Source of the DNA: Mucilaginibacter sp. OK283
GTDB taxonomy: Bacteria > Bacteroidota > Bacteroidia > Sphingobacteriales > Sphingobacteriaceae
Length of the DNA: 64,000 bases
NCBI RefSeq assembly: GCF_900110415.1
Contig: NZ_FODR01000020.1
Span: forward strand, 1-64,000
Reading direction: 5' to 3'
Part shown: positions 20,801-28,981 of the stretch, one piece after another
How positions within the stretch are numbered: the first letter of the stretch is position 1
How the letters are laid out: every line of letters begins with the position of its first letter
Position numbers and translations under genes: made by a program
The notes under the pieces: generated by a model
What the model was told of the DNA's origin: nothing
The model's input: the letters and a program-made list of their open reading frames with translations, nothing else
The model's database searches: none

Positions 20801-21163
20801 TGCCACGCCTGCAGCGGCGGTAACATCGGTAAACTGTAAATGACCTTTGTTCAAATACAATTTATTATCGGTCATGTTACCAGTAAAGTACAAGTCTTGT
20901 AAGCCATCGCCGTTCAGATCGCCAATGGCGACCCCTCCACCGTTATAAAAATACTCATACATTAACACGTTGGTATTTAAGCCTTCGGTTAAAGTATTGC
21001 TGAAATCGACATGGGTTTCTTCTGGTTTTAGCAAACGAAACAATGTATCACCTGGCTTATCGGCGCTGGATGACGATTTACAACCTGCCAAAACAATAAA
21101 AGCAAGCAATACCAGGAGATACCCCTGCTTTTGCCTGCTTTGCTTACCTGATATTTTTAACAT
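17828..21163 (-). CDS. FG-GAP/VCBS repeat lipoprotein with ASPIC/UnbV domain
   Basis: A 1111-aa surface or periplasmic lipoprotein. A signal peptide with lipobox L-A-G-C (about residue 28) is followed by many calcium-type D-x-N-x-D-G repeats (G-D-L-N-G-D-G, D-I-N-G-D-G-K, D-Y-D-R-D-G-D, D-L-D-N-D-G-D), which predict beta-propellers. An ASPIC/UnbV domain sits near the middle (R-L-K-G-S-N-K-N-T-E-G-I-G-A-K), and a second propeller set follows. Such proteins are frequent in Bacteroidota glycan loci, but their role is undefined; binding of glycan or of partner proteins is plausible. The start lies only 8 bp after the GH35 stop, which implies cotranscription. Confidence 0.88.
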   Translation of the reverse strand: MLKISGKQSRQKQGYLLVLLAFIVLAGCKSSSSADKPGDTLFRLLKPEETHVDFSNTLTEGLNTNVLMYEYFYNGGGVAIGDLNGDGLQDLYFTGNMTDNKLYLNKGHLQFTDVTAAAGVAGRPGPWKTGVSLVDINGDGKIDIYVCYSGKLSAEKRVNELFINQGNDSNGTPVFKEMAADYGLNFPSFSTQAYFFDYDRDGDLDMLLVNHNPKRPNSIDEITISSLMSKTDLESGIRLFRNDNGHFQDITSESGIVNTSLSYGLGAGIADINGDGYPDIYISNDYNVPDRLYLNNKNGKFTDELPRQLGHTSFSSMGNDVADINNDLSPDIYTLDMLPEDNKRQKMLFASDNYEAFNLNLKVGFYYQYMRNMLHMNNGNNTFSEIGQLSGISNTDWSWAPLFADYDNDGWKDLFVSNGYTRDYTNMDFLKYAGDKLSDRRVMRQDLLNLVSQMPSSEVKSYFFKNNADLTFTNTSAQWGITQPSNSNGAAYADLDNDGDLDLVINNVNKPAFIYENQSVQQNKNHYLSVRLKGSNKNTEGIGAKVIIYAADKKQYLEQMPTRGYESTVSAVLHFGLGSAKELDSLHIIWQSGKAQVVKNIKSNQIITLSEKDATAPYIEQNIIKPLFTEVPSPVKYHSAMSLVNDFKRQPLLVNPLSYNGPCMAKADVNHDGLEDVYVGGDNGSPGALYLQQKNGGFTLKKEIAFESRKTSTDAATVFFDANNDGKPDLYVCAGGYHNYMPDDAALQDRLYINDGSGNFTESTNALPKMKSSKSCVKVADINGDGYPDLFVGGRVIPGRYPEAPESYVLLNDGKGHFTDATTKLNPALKRIGMVTDAAWVDMNGDNKPDLVVVGEWMPITVFENNNGKLTDATAKYFDKKYAGWWNCLTVSDVNHDGHPDIIAGNMGLNTQCKATDKEPAEMYYKDFDDNGSIDPILCFYIQHKSYPYVSRDEMLDQISMMRGRFPDYNSYADATIDKIFTPEEMKGAGHLSANCLSTMCFVSNNKGKLHPIALPLQAQYAPVFTITTLDYDKDGQVDLLLCGNINHARVKFGKYDANYGVLLKGNSNGTFNYLPQQKSGFKLPGDVRAVLKVNDLYLFGINGVGVKAYR

Positions 21164-21171
21164 TTGATGAG

Positions 21172-22998
21172 TTACTGAAGCTGGTCAAGAATTGGTTTAT
21201 CCAACCCGTCTATCACATTTACCGACGGTTTAATCAGTTCTAAAACTACAATATTATTGTTACTTTTTTTCAACCACTCGGCAGGTAAATATAATGTTTG
21301 TTGCGGCCCGTTATTCCAATAACGCCCTAAGTTATGTCCGTTTACCCAAACCACGCCTTTACCCCATTTACTCATATCCAAATAGGTATCGGCAACTTCG
21401 GCCAGTTTAAAAGTTCCAGTTTTAATTACCGGCTCATTTGCCCTTAGTTTGCCTGCTTTGGGCTTTATTTTGCTGATATCGTCAAACGGTAAACCAAACA
21501 TTTTCCAGTTGGTTATTTCGGTTCCCGCAAAAGTTACATTTTCGGTTATACCCTTGGTATTCTTCAATAAATAAGGCCCAAAATTGATACGGCCCAGATT
21601 TTCGACCAGGATATCCAGTTGTATTTTTCCTTTTGGCAAATTAGCTAACAGGCTATCCTGTTTCAGCCTCCTGTCCAGGATACCTACGCGTTTGCCGTTT
21701 ACAAATACAATCCCATAATCGCGCAGACCATTTACTTTGATGATACCTTTTTTACCACCATTGATGGTAGTACGGTACAAAACAAAACCATAGGCCTGGT
21801 TAAGATCTTCAAAAGTTAAGGGTGTTTTGCTAAGTTTGGCAGCTGGCAGTATATCAAACAAACCTGTTGTTTGCGTGAGCTTAACGGCCGGAAGGTTCAT
21901 AACCGGTTTGGCAGCTGGTACATCAGGCAGTGTTTGGCCGGCCGGAAGGTGTTTCTTGATTACCTCTCTAAACTTGTTATATTTATCGGTAGCATTACCA
22001 GCCTCATTTAACGGGGCATCATAGTCATAGCTGCTAATTTGCGGCTCATAGGGATCCTTGTCGTTGTAGTTGGCGCCGTTCATGAAGCCACGGGTTGTAC
22101 CACCATGAAACATGTACATGTTGATAGAAAGCCCTGCGGACAAAACCGAGTCTAATTTACCCAGGTATTTTTCTGCAGGTACGGTATGGTGTTTTGTTCC
22201 CCACCAATCAAACCAGGCAGGGTACCATTCGGCAATAAAGAACGGGCCTTTACCATCGTGGTTTTCTTTAATCAACCTTTTTACTTTTGCCACATCATCG
22301 ACACCGTTAATTGCCGGTAATAAGCCGGGCAGGTGCCCATCTTTAATAGCCGCCTCGGGGTCGCAGGTATACAGCTGTCCATCAAAACCGGCGTCGATAA
22401 ACATTTTACGGTTTAGCGCCAGATAATCTTTATCGTTGGAATATGATCCGTATTCATTTTCTATTTGCACCATTAAAACGTTGCCGCCATGGTTTACCTG
22501 TAAGGGGGCAAGCTGTTTACCCACCTCTTTAATATATTGCTCATATTCTTTCAAATATGTCGGTTCTTTACTGCGCACTACCAGGCCTTTTTCTTTTTCG
22601 AGCCAGTAAGGATATCCGCCAAATTCCCATTCGGCGCAAACGTACGGGCTTGGGCGTAAAATAACCCACAAGCCTTCTTCCTTCGCCATTTTTACAAACG
22701 CAGCTACATCATTGTTACCGGTAAAATCAAAATGGCCTTTTTGGGGTTCATGAACATTCCAGAAAACGTAGGTACCTATTGTGTTTAACCCCATTGCTTT
22801 TGCCATTTTCATACGCTGGCGCCAGGCTTCGCGGGGTACGCGGGGGTAATGCATTTCGCCGGATATAATTTGCAATAGCTTGCCATCCAGCAAAAATGTG
22901 CTATCGGTTAATGCAAAAGTATGTTTGGCTATTTGCGCATTCGCGCTGATGCCACATAGTAGAATAACGGGTAAAATTAATAGTTTAAAAAATTTCAT
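21172..22998 (-). CDS. Beta-galactosidase, GH35
   Basis: A 608-aa exported retaining beta-galactosidase. The signal peptide ends near A-N-A-Q (residue 22). The GH35 barrel has I-I-S-G-E-M-H-Y-P-R and Y-V-F-W-N-V-H-E-P. The acid/base glutamate is E182 in Q-I-E-N-E-Y-G and the nucleophile is E257 in F-I-A-E-W-Y-P-A-W. The C-terminal half holds beta-sandwich domains, including the lectin-like segment G-V-V-W-V-N-G-H-N-L-G-R-Y-W. Expected action is release of terminal beta-linked galactose in the periplasm. It lies 47 bp after the GH2 gene and 8 bp before the FG-GAP gene, in one operon. Confidence 0.93.
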   Translation of the reverse strand: MKFFKLLILPVILLCGISANAQIAKHTFALTDSTFLLDGKLLQIISGEMHYPRVPREAWRQRMKMAKAMGLNTIGTYVFWNVHEPQKGHFDFTGNNDVAAFVKMAKEEGLWVILRPSPYVCAEWEFGGYPYWLEKEKGLVVRSKEPTYLKEYEQYIKEVGKQLAPLQVNHGGNVLMVQIENEYGSYSNDKDYLALNRKMFIDAGFDGQLYTCDPEAAIKDGHLPGLLPAINGVDDVAKVKRLIKENHDGKGPFFIAEWYPAWFDWWGTKHHTVPAEKYLGKLDSVLSAGLSINMYMFHGGTTRGFMNGANYNDKDPYEPQISSYDYDAPLNEAGNATDKYNKFREVIKKHLPAGQTLPDVPAAKPVMNLPAVKLTQTTGLFDILPAAKLSKTPLTFEDLNQAYGFVLYRTTINGGKKGIIKVNGLRDYGIVFVNGKRVGILDRRLKQDSLLANLPKGKIQLDILVENLGRINFGPYLLKNTKGITENVTFAGTEITNWKMFGLPFDDISKIKPKAGKLRANEPVIKTGTFKLAEVADTYLDMSKWGKGVVWVNGHNLGRYWNNGPQQTLYLPAEWLKKSNNNIVVLELIKPSVNVIDGLDKPILDQLQ

Positions 22999-23045
22999 AA
23001 ATTAAAAAAATGCAGGCAATTGTTTATTAGGGTTGACGATAGAAG

Positions 23046-25472
23046 CTATTTTGTGGTTAAAGTGATTGATGCAGACTTAAGCCCGGCAGCGCTAAACTGC
23101 ACGGTGGTTTTGCCCGGCTTGCCGGTTATTTGTATATAGGCCAACAGGCGGCCTTTCAAAACCTTGCGGGTATTTGACTGATAGTTTTCATGACTGGTGG
23201 TGCTCCCGCTTTCTAATCCCAGTAATTTAGCGGGACCGGTTAGCTTTACCACAACTTCATTGTCGGCATTAGCTACCAAGACTCCATTTTTATCGGTAAC
23301 CTGTACCTCTACCTGGCTTAATCCTTTTGTTTTGGTGTTAAATATTGTGCCATCGGCAATTATTTTGATATCAGAAGCTTCACCGGCTGTTTTTAAAGTG
23401 TAGCTGGCTGCTTCAATTCCGTTATTATAGCCTTTTACCAGTAGTTCGCCCGGCTCATAATCAACCGCCCACGATGGTATTTGGCCTTTAGCATCGACGC
23501 GTGAAATTTTACCGAGCGATTTGCCATTTAAAAACAATTCTGTTTCCTGGCAATTGGTAAAACAATCAACCCTTATTTTACTGCCGGCCGGCCAGTTCCA
23601 TACGGGCTCAATGGCTTTGTGGCTCCAGATACCTTTATCTTCCAGTTGCGTAACAGGCTTGGCGCCAATAAAAACCATCGGCTTATAAGCCCAAAGGCTT
23701 TGCCTGTAAAAGTATTCGGGCTTTTTAAAGCCTGCCAGGTTAATAAGCCCGGCGCCATTACTGCGCTGCGGCCATTTACCGGCCTCGCCCAGGTAATCAA
23801 TCCCCGTCCAAAGGTATTGGGCAGATATGTATTCGATACTGTCAACCGCGGTCCAGGCCTGGCGCTGCATGCCGTTTTCGCTGCCATAAATAATGCGGTT
23901 TGGATATTTTTTATGATCATCGGCATAACGGTACTCCTGGTAATTATAGCCTACAACATCAAGTTCTTCCGGGTAACCTACCTCGTTCGACATCACTACT
24001 CCCGCAAGCGCTGCAGTAACCGGGCGGGTAGTATCAATTGCCTTAACAGCCTTAACCAGCTGTTTGGCAATTACGGTTAACCCACTTGCAGCAGGATGAT
24101 CAGGCAGGTAGCCTTTACCATAAATCTGCGGATTTTTACCTGTGTTTAATACTTCGTGTGTGTATGGATCATTTGGGTAATCAATTTCGTTACCAATACT
24201 CCACATAATAATGGACGGATGGTTGCGGGCACGTAATACCATATCGGATAGATCGCGAGTAGCCCATTCTTTAAAATATTCGTGATAGCCATCTTTAGAA
24301 GGGGTACCTACATTCCACCCTTTAACCCATTTATTTTTGCCCAGTTCCCACTCGTCAAAGGCTTCATCCATTACCAAAAAGCCCATTTTATCGCACAAGT
24401 CGTATAAATAATCGGCGTGAGGGTTATGGCTAAGGCGCAGTGAGTTAACGCCGGCGTCTTTTAATATTTTTAAACGGCGCACCCAAACTTCCCGCGGAAC
24501 GGCTACGCCCAAAGCACCTGCGTCGTCATGGATGCATACGCCTTTCAGTTTGGTGCTTTTATCATTTAAAAAGAAACCATTATCCTTATCAAAACGAATG
24601 CTGCGGATGCCGACCGTCTGGTTTACAGCATCAATTTGTTTGCCGTTGCGGCTTAGCTGTACCTGTAATTGGTATAGTTCCGGGTGTTCGACATCCCATA
24701 AACGGGGAGACGATACTTCGGCATCAAAACTTGTTTCGTGTTTGCCAGGTTTTACCTTAACCTGCTTTTGTATAGCTGCGGCAATCTTACCTGCTTTATC
24801 AACCAGGTTTATTTTAATGCCGATAGCTGCCTGGGTTGCTGTGCCGTTGCTGATGTTTACTTTTACGTTGATGTCCGCTTTATCTGCAGATATTTTTGGC
24901 GTAGTAAAAGCCACATCCCATAGATCCACATGGACCGAATTTTTAACCACCAGGTAAACGTTGCGGTAGATTCCAGAACCGGTATACCACCTTGAATCGG
25001 CAAACTCACTATGATCTGCCTTTACAGTTACTATATTTTGTCCCTTGTAATTAAGGTATTTTGAAAGTTCATACTGAAACGGAATAAATCCGTTGGGGCG
25101 CTTGCCCAGGTAATGGCCGTTTATCCAAACTTCGCTGTTTTTGTAAACGCCATCAAAATAAATGTAAACCTGTTTGCCTTGCCATCCGGCTTCGGCATTA
25201 AATGTCTTTTTGTACCAGCCTATGCCGCCGGGTAAATAGCCCGTGGCGCTGGCCCAGTCCTCACTAAAGGGTCCTTCAATACTCCAATCGTGCGGCAAAT
25301 CAACGGCTTTCCATAAAACACCGGCTGCGCCGCCTTTATCGCCATTGGTAATATCCCCTTTATGGAACCCCCATCCCGAATTAAACAATATCGGCCTGGA
25401 TTTATCTTGCGCAAACAAAGCCACCGGAAGCGTTACCAGTAAAAAAAAGCAGATGACGTTTTTAATATTCAT
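23046..25472 (-). CDS. GH2 family glycoside hydrolase (beta-galactosidase-like)
   Basis: An 808-aa exported GH2 enzyme. A signal peptide follows M-N-I-K-N-V. Next come the sugar-binding N-domain (D-L-P-H-D-W-S-I-E-G-P-F), an Ig-like domain and the TIM barrel (L-R-L-S-H-N-P-H, G-F-L-V-M-D-E-A-F-D-E-W). The acid/base residue is E429 in W-S-I-G-N-E-I-D and the nucleophile is E532 in Y-G-S-E-N-G. C-terminal Ig-like domains complete the protein. Beta-galactosidase is the likeliest activity, but GH2 also includes mannosidases and glucuronidases. The start at 25472 puts the signal peptide first; an upstream in-frame start at 25577 would add a non-signal stretch and overlap a repeat. Confidence 0.9.
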   Translation of the reverse strand: MNIKNVICFFLLVTLPVALFAQDKSRPILFNSGWGFHKGDITNGDKGGAAGVLWKAVDLPHDWSIEGPFSEDWASATGYLPGGIGWYKKTFNAEAGWQGKQVYIYFDGVYKNSEVWINGHYLGKRPNGFIPFQYELSKYLNYKGQNIVTVKADHSEFADSRWYTGSGIYRNVYLVVKNSVHVDLWDVAFTTPKISADKADINVKVNISNGTATQAAIGIKINLVDKAGKIAAAIQKQVKVKPGKHETSFDAEVSSPRLWDVEHPELYQLQVQLSRNGKQIDAVNQTVGIRSIRFDKDNGFFLNDKSTKLKGVCIHDDAGALGVAVPREVWVRRLKILKDAGVNSLRLSHNPHADYLYDLCDKMGFLVMDEAFDEWELGKNKWVKGWNVGTPSKDGYHEYFKEWATRDLSDMVLRARNHPSIIMWSIGNEIDYPNDPYTHEVLNTGKNPQIYGKGYLPDHPAASGLTVIAKQLVKAVKAIDTTRPVTAALAGVVMSNEVGYPEELDVVGYNYQEYRYADDHKKYPNRIIYGSENGMQRQAWTAVDSIEYISAQYLWTGIDYLGEAGKWPQRSNGAGLINLAGFKKPEYFYRQSLWAYKPMVFIGAKPVTQLEDKGIWSHKAIEPVWNWPAGSKIRVDCFTNCQETELFLNGKSLGKISRVDAKGQIPSWAVDYEPGELLVKGYNNGIEAASYTLKTAGEASDIKIIADGTIFNTKTKGLSQVEVQVTDKNGVLVANADNEVVVKLTGPAKLLGLESGSTTSHENYQSNTRKVLKGRLLAYIQITGKPGKTTVQFSAAGLKSASITLTTK

Positions 25473-25502
25473 GTTTAGTAACCGTATTATTTTTTGTTTA
25501 AA

Positions 25503-25612
25503 GTGTTGAGTTATGAGTATCGAGTCAAAAAACAACAAATCAAATTTGCGGCTTAAGACCAAATACTCATTACTCAAAATTCAGAACTCAACATTCAAGA
25601 CTCAGAACTTAA
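25503..25612. repeat. Dispersed palindromic repeat between GH2 and GH5 genes
   Basis: The stretch has complementary segments around GTTGAGTTATGAGTA and TACTCATTACTCAAAA, and several GAGTC/GACTC and AACTCA units. The segment TCAAGACTCAGAACTTAAAA closely resembles TCAAGCTCAGAACTTAAGG at 51574-51592. This suggests two members of one intergenic repeat family. No coding potential. Confidence 0.6.
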
Positions 25613-25615
25613 AAT

Positions 25616-27115
25616 TTACTGTTGTACAATTTGCCATTGCTGGTTATTACCGCCATTCCATGGCCACTGAATAATGCCGGCACCATTGGTGGTTACGCCG
25701 CCATTAACATCCAACACAAGCCCGCTATTGCGGTTAATTACTTTGTAAACGCCATCGGTTACGGCTGTAAACTGCCACTGTTGGTTATTGCCGCCATTCC
25801 ACGGCCACTGAATAATGCTTGCGCCGTTGGCGGTTGAGGCGCTGTTAACATCAAGTGCCAGTGTACTGTTACGGTTGGTTACTTTGTAGTATCCGCCGCC
25901 ATTGCTGGTTATTATCCATTGCTGGTTATTGCCTCCGTTTTGCGGCCATTGTATAATACCCGCCCCATTAGCTGTCGACGAGCCATTTACATCTAAAGCC
26001 GAACCGCTGTTGACGTTTAACAAACGGTAGTAAGCTGTTGGGTAAAAGGTATCGGTACCACCTGCGCCCACGCCCCAGCCATATTTTAGCCGGCTTAAAC
26101 CCGAAGCATTGGTGTTTGAAACGGTAAGGCTTGTACCTGTACCGCCCAAAGTTTCCATGGCGTAGCTATCACCGGTGCGGATGCCAGGCCAGTAAACGCT
26201 GCCCATGCCAAATGCCCGTACCTGGTTGGTTAAGCCCTGCAGGTACGCAATTTCCTGATCGCCGCCTATGGCGCCGGTGTAATTTTTACCACCCGTCATG
26301 GGTACGCCAAACTCGGTTAATACCGCTCGGCTGCTGTAGCTGCCGATATTGCCCCGCAGCCTGCTTTCCCATTGCGCGGCAGTGGTGTTGGTGCCGTTGC
26401 TGAAAAAAGTATAATCATGTATAGATAACAAGCAACCACTAAAACGGCTATCGGCCCCAACGCCGGTAATATCCTGCGAGTAGGAAGTTCCGCTAACCAA
26501 AATGCGGCCTTGTGGTATGGATGGATAATTGCTTAGCCATTGCGCGCAAATGGTTGTCCACGCGCTTAAGGTATAACCATGAGGCTCGTTAAATATCTCG
26601 AAGTAAACGTGTGTGTTGCTGCCATATTTATTGACGATGGTTTGCCACATAGACCAAAACTGGGTTGTATTATCTATTACCCCATCCGCAGCCGACTTTG
26701 ACTCCCAGCAACCTAATATTACGTTCATACCCTTGCTGAGGGCTTTATCAATTACTCCTGTATAGGAGTTCCACCAGGTTTGTGATACTGTTGGGTAATT
26801 TACCGGCAACCGCAGCGTATTTGCACCTGTGTTGGTTTGAAGGCCTGATATTACAGCATCGGCCTTTGCCGATACGGTGGCATAACTATCGGTTGATGCC
26901 AGGCCGCTTAAAACCAATATCCCATCGCTAAAGTTATCACCATCGCAAGCCCAGTTAACCCCTTTTAGCGCGCTTGCCGGGGTTGAATCAACAGTGAGGG
27001 GCTTATCCGGAGTGGTCACCTCTGTTTTTACAGGTTGAGTTGCAGGACTATTATCTTTTTTACAGCCGGTTATTAAAATACCCGCTGCGATTAGTAAACT
27101 AAATATTTTTTTCAT
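25616..27115 (-). CDS. GH5 endoglycanase with C-terminal ricin-type lectin (CBM13)
   Basis: A 499-aa lipoprotein: signal peptide with lipobox I-T-G-C (Cys18), a Pro/Thr linker, a GH5 barrel (about 48-345), then a beta-trefoil (365-499). The acid/base is E177 in F-E-I-F-N-E-P and the nucleophile is E268 in L-T-E-F-G. The trefoil shows three near-identical repeats, each with G-I-I-Q-W-P or S-I-I-Q-W-P and N-N-Q-Q-W, the classic ricin Q-x-W signature. It probably cuts a beta-linked glycan backbone while the lectin holds galactose- or xylose-type ligands. The gene sits between SusD and GH2, with repeat-bearing gaps on both sides, unlike the tight spacing elsewhere in the locus. Confidence 0.9.
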   Translation of the reverse strand: MKKIFSLLIAAGILITGCKKDNSPATQPVKTEVTTPDKPLTVDSTPASALKGVNWACDGDNFSDGILVLSGLASTDSYATVSAKADAVISGLQTNTGANTLRLPVNYPTVSQTWWNSYTGVIDKALSKGMNVILGCWESKSAADGVIDNTTQFWSMWQTIVNKYGSNTHVYFEIFNEPHGYTLSAWTTICAQWLSNYPSIPQGRILVSGTSYSQDITGVGADSRFSGCLLSIHDYTFFSNGTNTTAAQWESRLRGNIGSYSSRAVLTEFGVPMTGGKNYTGAIGGDQEIAYLQGLTNQVRAFGMGSVYWPGIRTGDSYAMETLGGTGTSLTVSNTNASGLSRLKYGWGVGAGGTDTFYPTAYYRLLNVNSGSALDVNGSSTANGAGIIQWPQNGGNNQQWIITSNGGGYYKVTNRNSTLALDVNSASTANGASIIQWPWNGGNNQQWQFTAVTDGVYKVINRNSGLVLDVNGGVTTNGAGIIQWPWNGGNNQQWQIVQQ

Positions 27116-27142
27116 GATTGATGTAGTTTTTTAGCCCCGTTA

Positions 27143-27177
27143 AAACAGAAGGGAGCAAGTAATACTCCCTTCTGTTT
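27143..27177 (-). terminator. Hairpin between SusD and GH5 genes
   Basis: A perfect 13-bp stem, AAACAGAAGGGAG (27143-27155) with CTCCCTTCTGTTT (27165-27177), has a 9-base loop. It lies 92 bp after the SusD stop on the minus strand. It could attenuate transcription from SusC/SusD into the glycosidase genes. The tract after it on the minus strand is T-rich only briefly. Confidence 0.65.
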
Positions 27178-27178
27178 A

Positions 27179-27260
27179 GCCTCACCCTGCCCTCTCCAAA
27201 GGAGAGGGTTCTTGATTAGCCCATTTTTTAAGTCCTCTCCTTTGGAGAGGATTTAGGTGA
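27179..27260. repeat. Double-hairpin dispersed repeat
   Basis: Two small hairpins occur: CCTCTCC-AAA-GGAGAGG (27191-27207) and CCTCTCC-TTT-GGAGAGG (27234-27250). They are enclosed by CTCACC (27181-27186) and AGGTGA (27255-27260). The two halves are inverted copies of each other. This layout, like the element at 52471-52649, is typical of non-autonomous palindromic repeats. Confidence 0.7.
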
Positions 27261-27268
27261 TGCTCTTT

Positions 27269-28969
27269 TTAGTAACCTGCATTTTGCTGTAACTGACCTC
27301 CAGATGCCTGGATCTCGGTGCGTGGTATTGGCAACCAATAATGTTTGGTTTGGAAACTGCGCCCATCCAATGCCACTTTAGGCGTATATGAAAATGTACC
27401 ATTGGCATTTTTGGTGATTATTACACCTCCCGCCGGCTTGTTTTCGGTAACATCGGCAATTTTCCAACGGCGTACATCATAAAAACGATGTTCTTCAAAT
27501 GCCAGCTCAACACGCCTTTCGTATCTAACAGCATCGCGCATTTGTGATTGGTTTAATCCGGCGGCCAATGCAGGCATATTAACACCCGGCCTTGCCCTGA
27601 TCATATTGATGGCCTGCCTTGCCGACATGGTTGAACCAGCCGGAATAACATCGGCTCCGTAAGCTTCGTTGGCTGCTTCGGCAAAGTTCAGCAGGATTTC
27701 GGCGTAACGGAAATATATCCATGGATGGAACCCGGCATTGCCCCATGGGTTTTGAAGCGGGTAAGCATCGTCCATATATTTGCGTAAATAGTAACCTGTT
27801 TTAGTGGTATTCCAGTTGCTATCGCCATCTTTACTGTCTTTTCCACCTGGAATAAATGCTTCAACAGTACGCTCTCTGTATGGGGATCCGTTGTGTAATA
27901 CAGTTGCATCAAACCTTGGGTCACGATGATCATAAGGATGAGTAGGATCGTATCCGGATGCAGGATCGGTAATTGCTTTACCATTATCCATCTCATAATC
28001 ATCAACTAAGTTTTGCAGCGGCGTATTACCAGCCCAACCTCCATAGCCATTTGGCCCGTTGGCAATTTCCATGTGGGTATGGTTGGCATTTTTGGTGTAC
28101 AGACGCTCAAAAATCACCTCGTTGGTTTCGTTAACCAAAAACATGTTATCATAACCGCCTGAATAAATACCGTATTTATTTAAGCTGATAACCGCTTGTG
28201 CCGCTGTTGCAGCATCGGCCCATGTGCCGGCATTATACAACGGACTTGCAGCATAGAGCTTTAGTCGTGATTTTAAAGCCAATGCAGCACCTTTGGTAGC
28301 ACGGCCTAACAACCAGGTTCCGTCATTATTTAAAGGAAGCTTAGCAGCGGCATCATCAAGCTGAGCTGTAACATAATCAATGCTTTCTTTAATGGTTGCT
28401 CTTTTGAATAGGGATGGATCCTGCAAATTATCACCCAGATTTACCACCTTGTCGCCCATTAGCACTACCCCGCCATAGTTGCGGATAAGGTCCTGGTAAC
28501 GGAAAGCCCTGATAAATTTCAACTCACCTTCAATATGTGTTTTATGCCCGGCGCTTAAAGGCAGGTTTGGTAAAATGCTTAAAGCATAGTTACATTCCCT
28601 TATACTACGGTAACTCCGGGCCCAAAGCACGCCTGCTCCACCTAAATTTTCGGGGGCCAATTGTCCGCGCTGTATGAGCCACGTAGCGTCATCATTATTG
28701 TAAATAGATTCATCTGTAAGTGAGCTCCACATACTGTACTCAAAACCGCGGCCAAAACCGGGGTTTGATCCGTCGCCCTCTTTATCCTGTAACTTGGCAC
28801 CGATATAACGATTGGTTACATAAGCCTCGAAAACAGCTGTATCCGATTGAATGGCCGATGTAGCAATCCTGTCTGTAGGTTGCACATTTAAAAGGTCTTT
28901 TTTACATGCCGTTGTGAACAGCATGCCGCATACGATGAAATATAGCGGGGTTTTATATTGTAATTTCAT
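27269..28969 (-). CDS. RagB/SusD family outer-membrane glycan-binding lipoprotein
   Basis: A 566-aa lipoprotein that caps the SusC pore and binds oligosaccharide at the cell surface. A signal peptide with lipobox T-T-A-C (about residue 22) is followed by K-K-D-L-L-N-V-Q-P. The SusD fold shows E-L-K-F-I-R-A-F-R-Y in the TPR region, Y-F-R-Y-A-E-I-L-L-N-F-A-E-A-A-N-E near 420, and E-R-R-V-E-L-A-F-E-E-H-R-F-Y-D-V-R-R-W. It starts 12 bp after the SusC stop. The ligand is not deducible from the sequence, but should match the glycosidases downstream. Confidence 0.95.
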   Translation of the reverse strand: MKLQYKTPLYFIVCGMLFTTACKKDLLNVQPTDRIATSAIQSDTAVFEAYVTNRYIGAKLQDKEGDGSNPGFGRGFEYSMWSSLTDESIYNNDDATWLIQRGQLAPENLGGAGVLWARSYRSIRECNYALSILPNLPLSAGHKTHIEGELKFIRAFRYQDLIRNYGGVVLMGDKVVNLGDNLQDPSLFKRATIKESIDYVTAQLDDAAAKLPLNNDGTWLLGRATKGAALALKSRLKLYAASPLYNAGTWADAATAAQAVISLNKYGIYSGGYDNMFLVNETNEVIFERLYTKNANHTHMEIANGPNGYGGWAGNTPLQNLVDDYEMDNGKAITDPASGYDPTHPYDHRDPRFDATVLHNGSPYRERTVEAFIPGGKDSKDGDSNWNTTKTGYYLRKYMDDAYPLQNPWGNAGFHPWIYFRYAEILLNFAEAANEAYGADVIPAGSTMSARQAINMIRARPGVNMPALAAGLNQSQMRDAVRYERRVELAFEEHRFYDVRRWKIADVTENKPAGGVIITKNANGTFSYTPKVALDGRSFQTKHYWLPIPRTEIQASGGQLQQNAGY

Positions 28970-28981
28970 GATCTGTTCTAA

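Noticed and set aside
25473..25577. N-terminal extension of the GH2 protein by 35 codons
   Set aside because: It would bury the signal peptide and extend through a dispersed repeat.
25622..26040. Repetitive DNA at the 3' end of the GH5 gene, considered as a tandem repeat or CRISPR-like array
   Set aside because: The period of about 140 bp is coding and corresponds to the three ricin-type lectin lobes.
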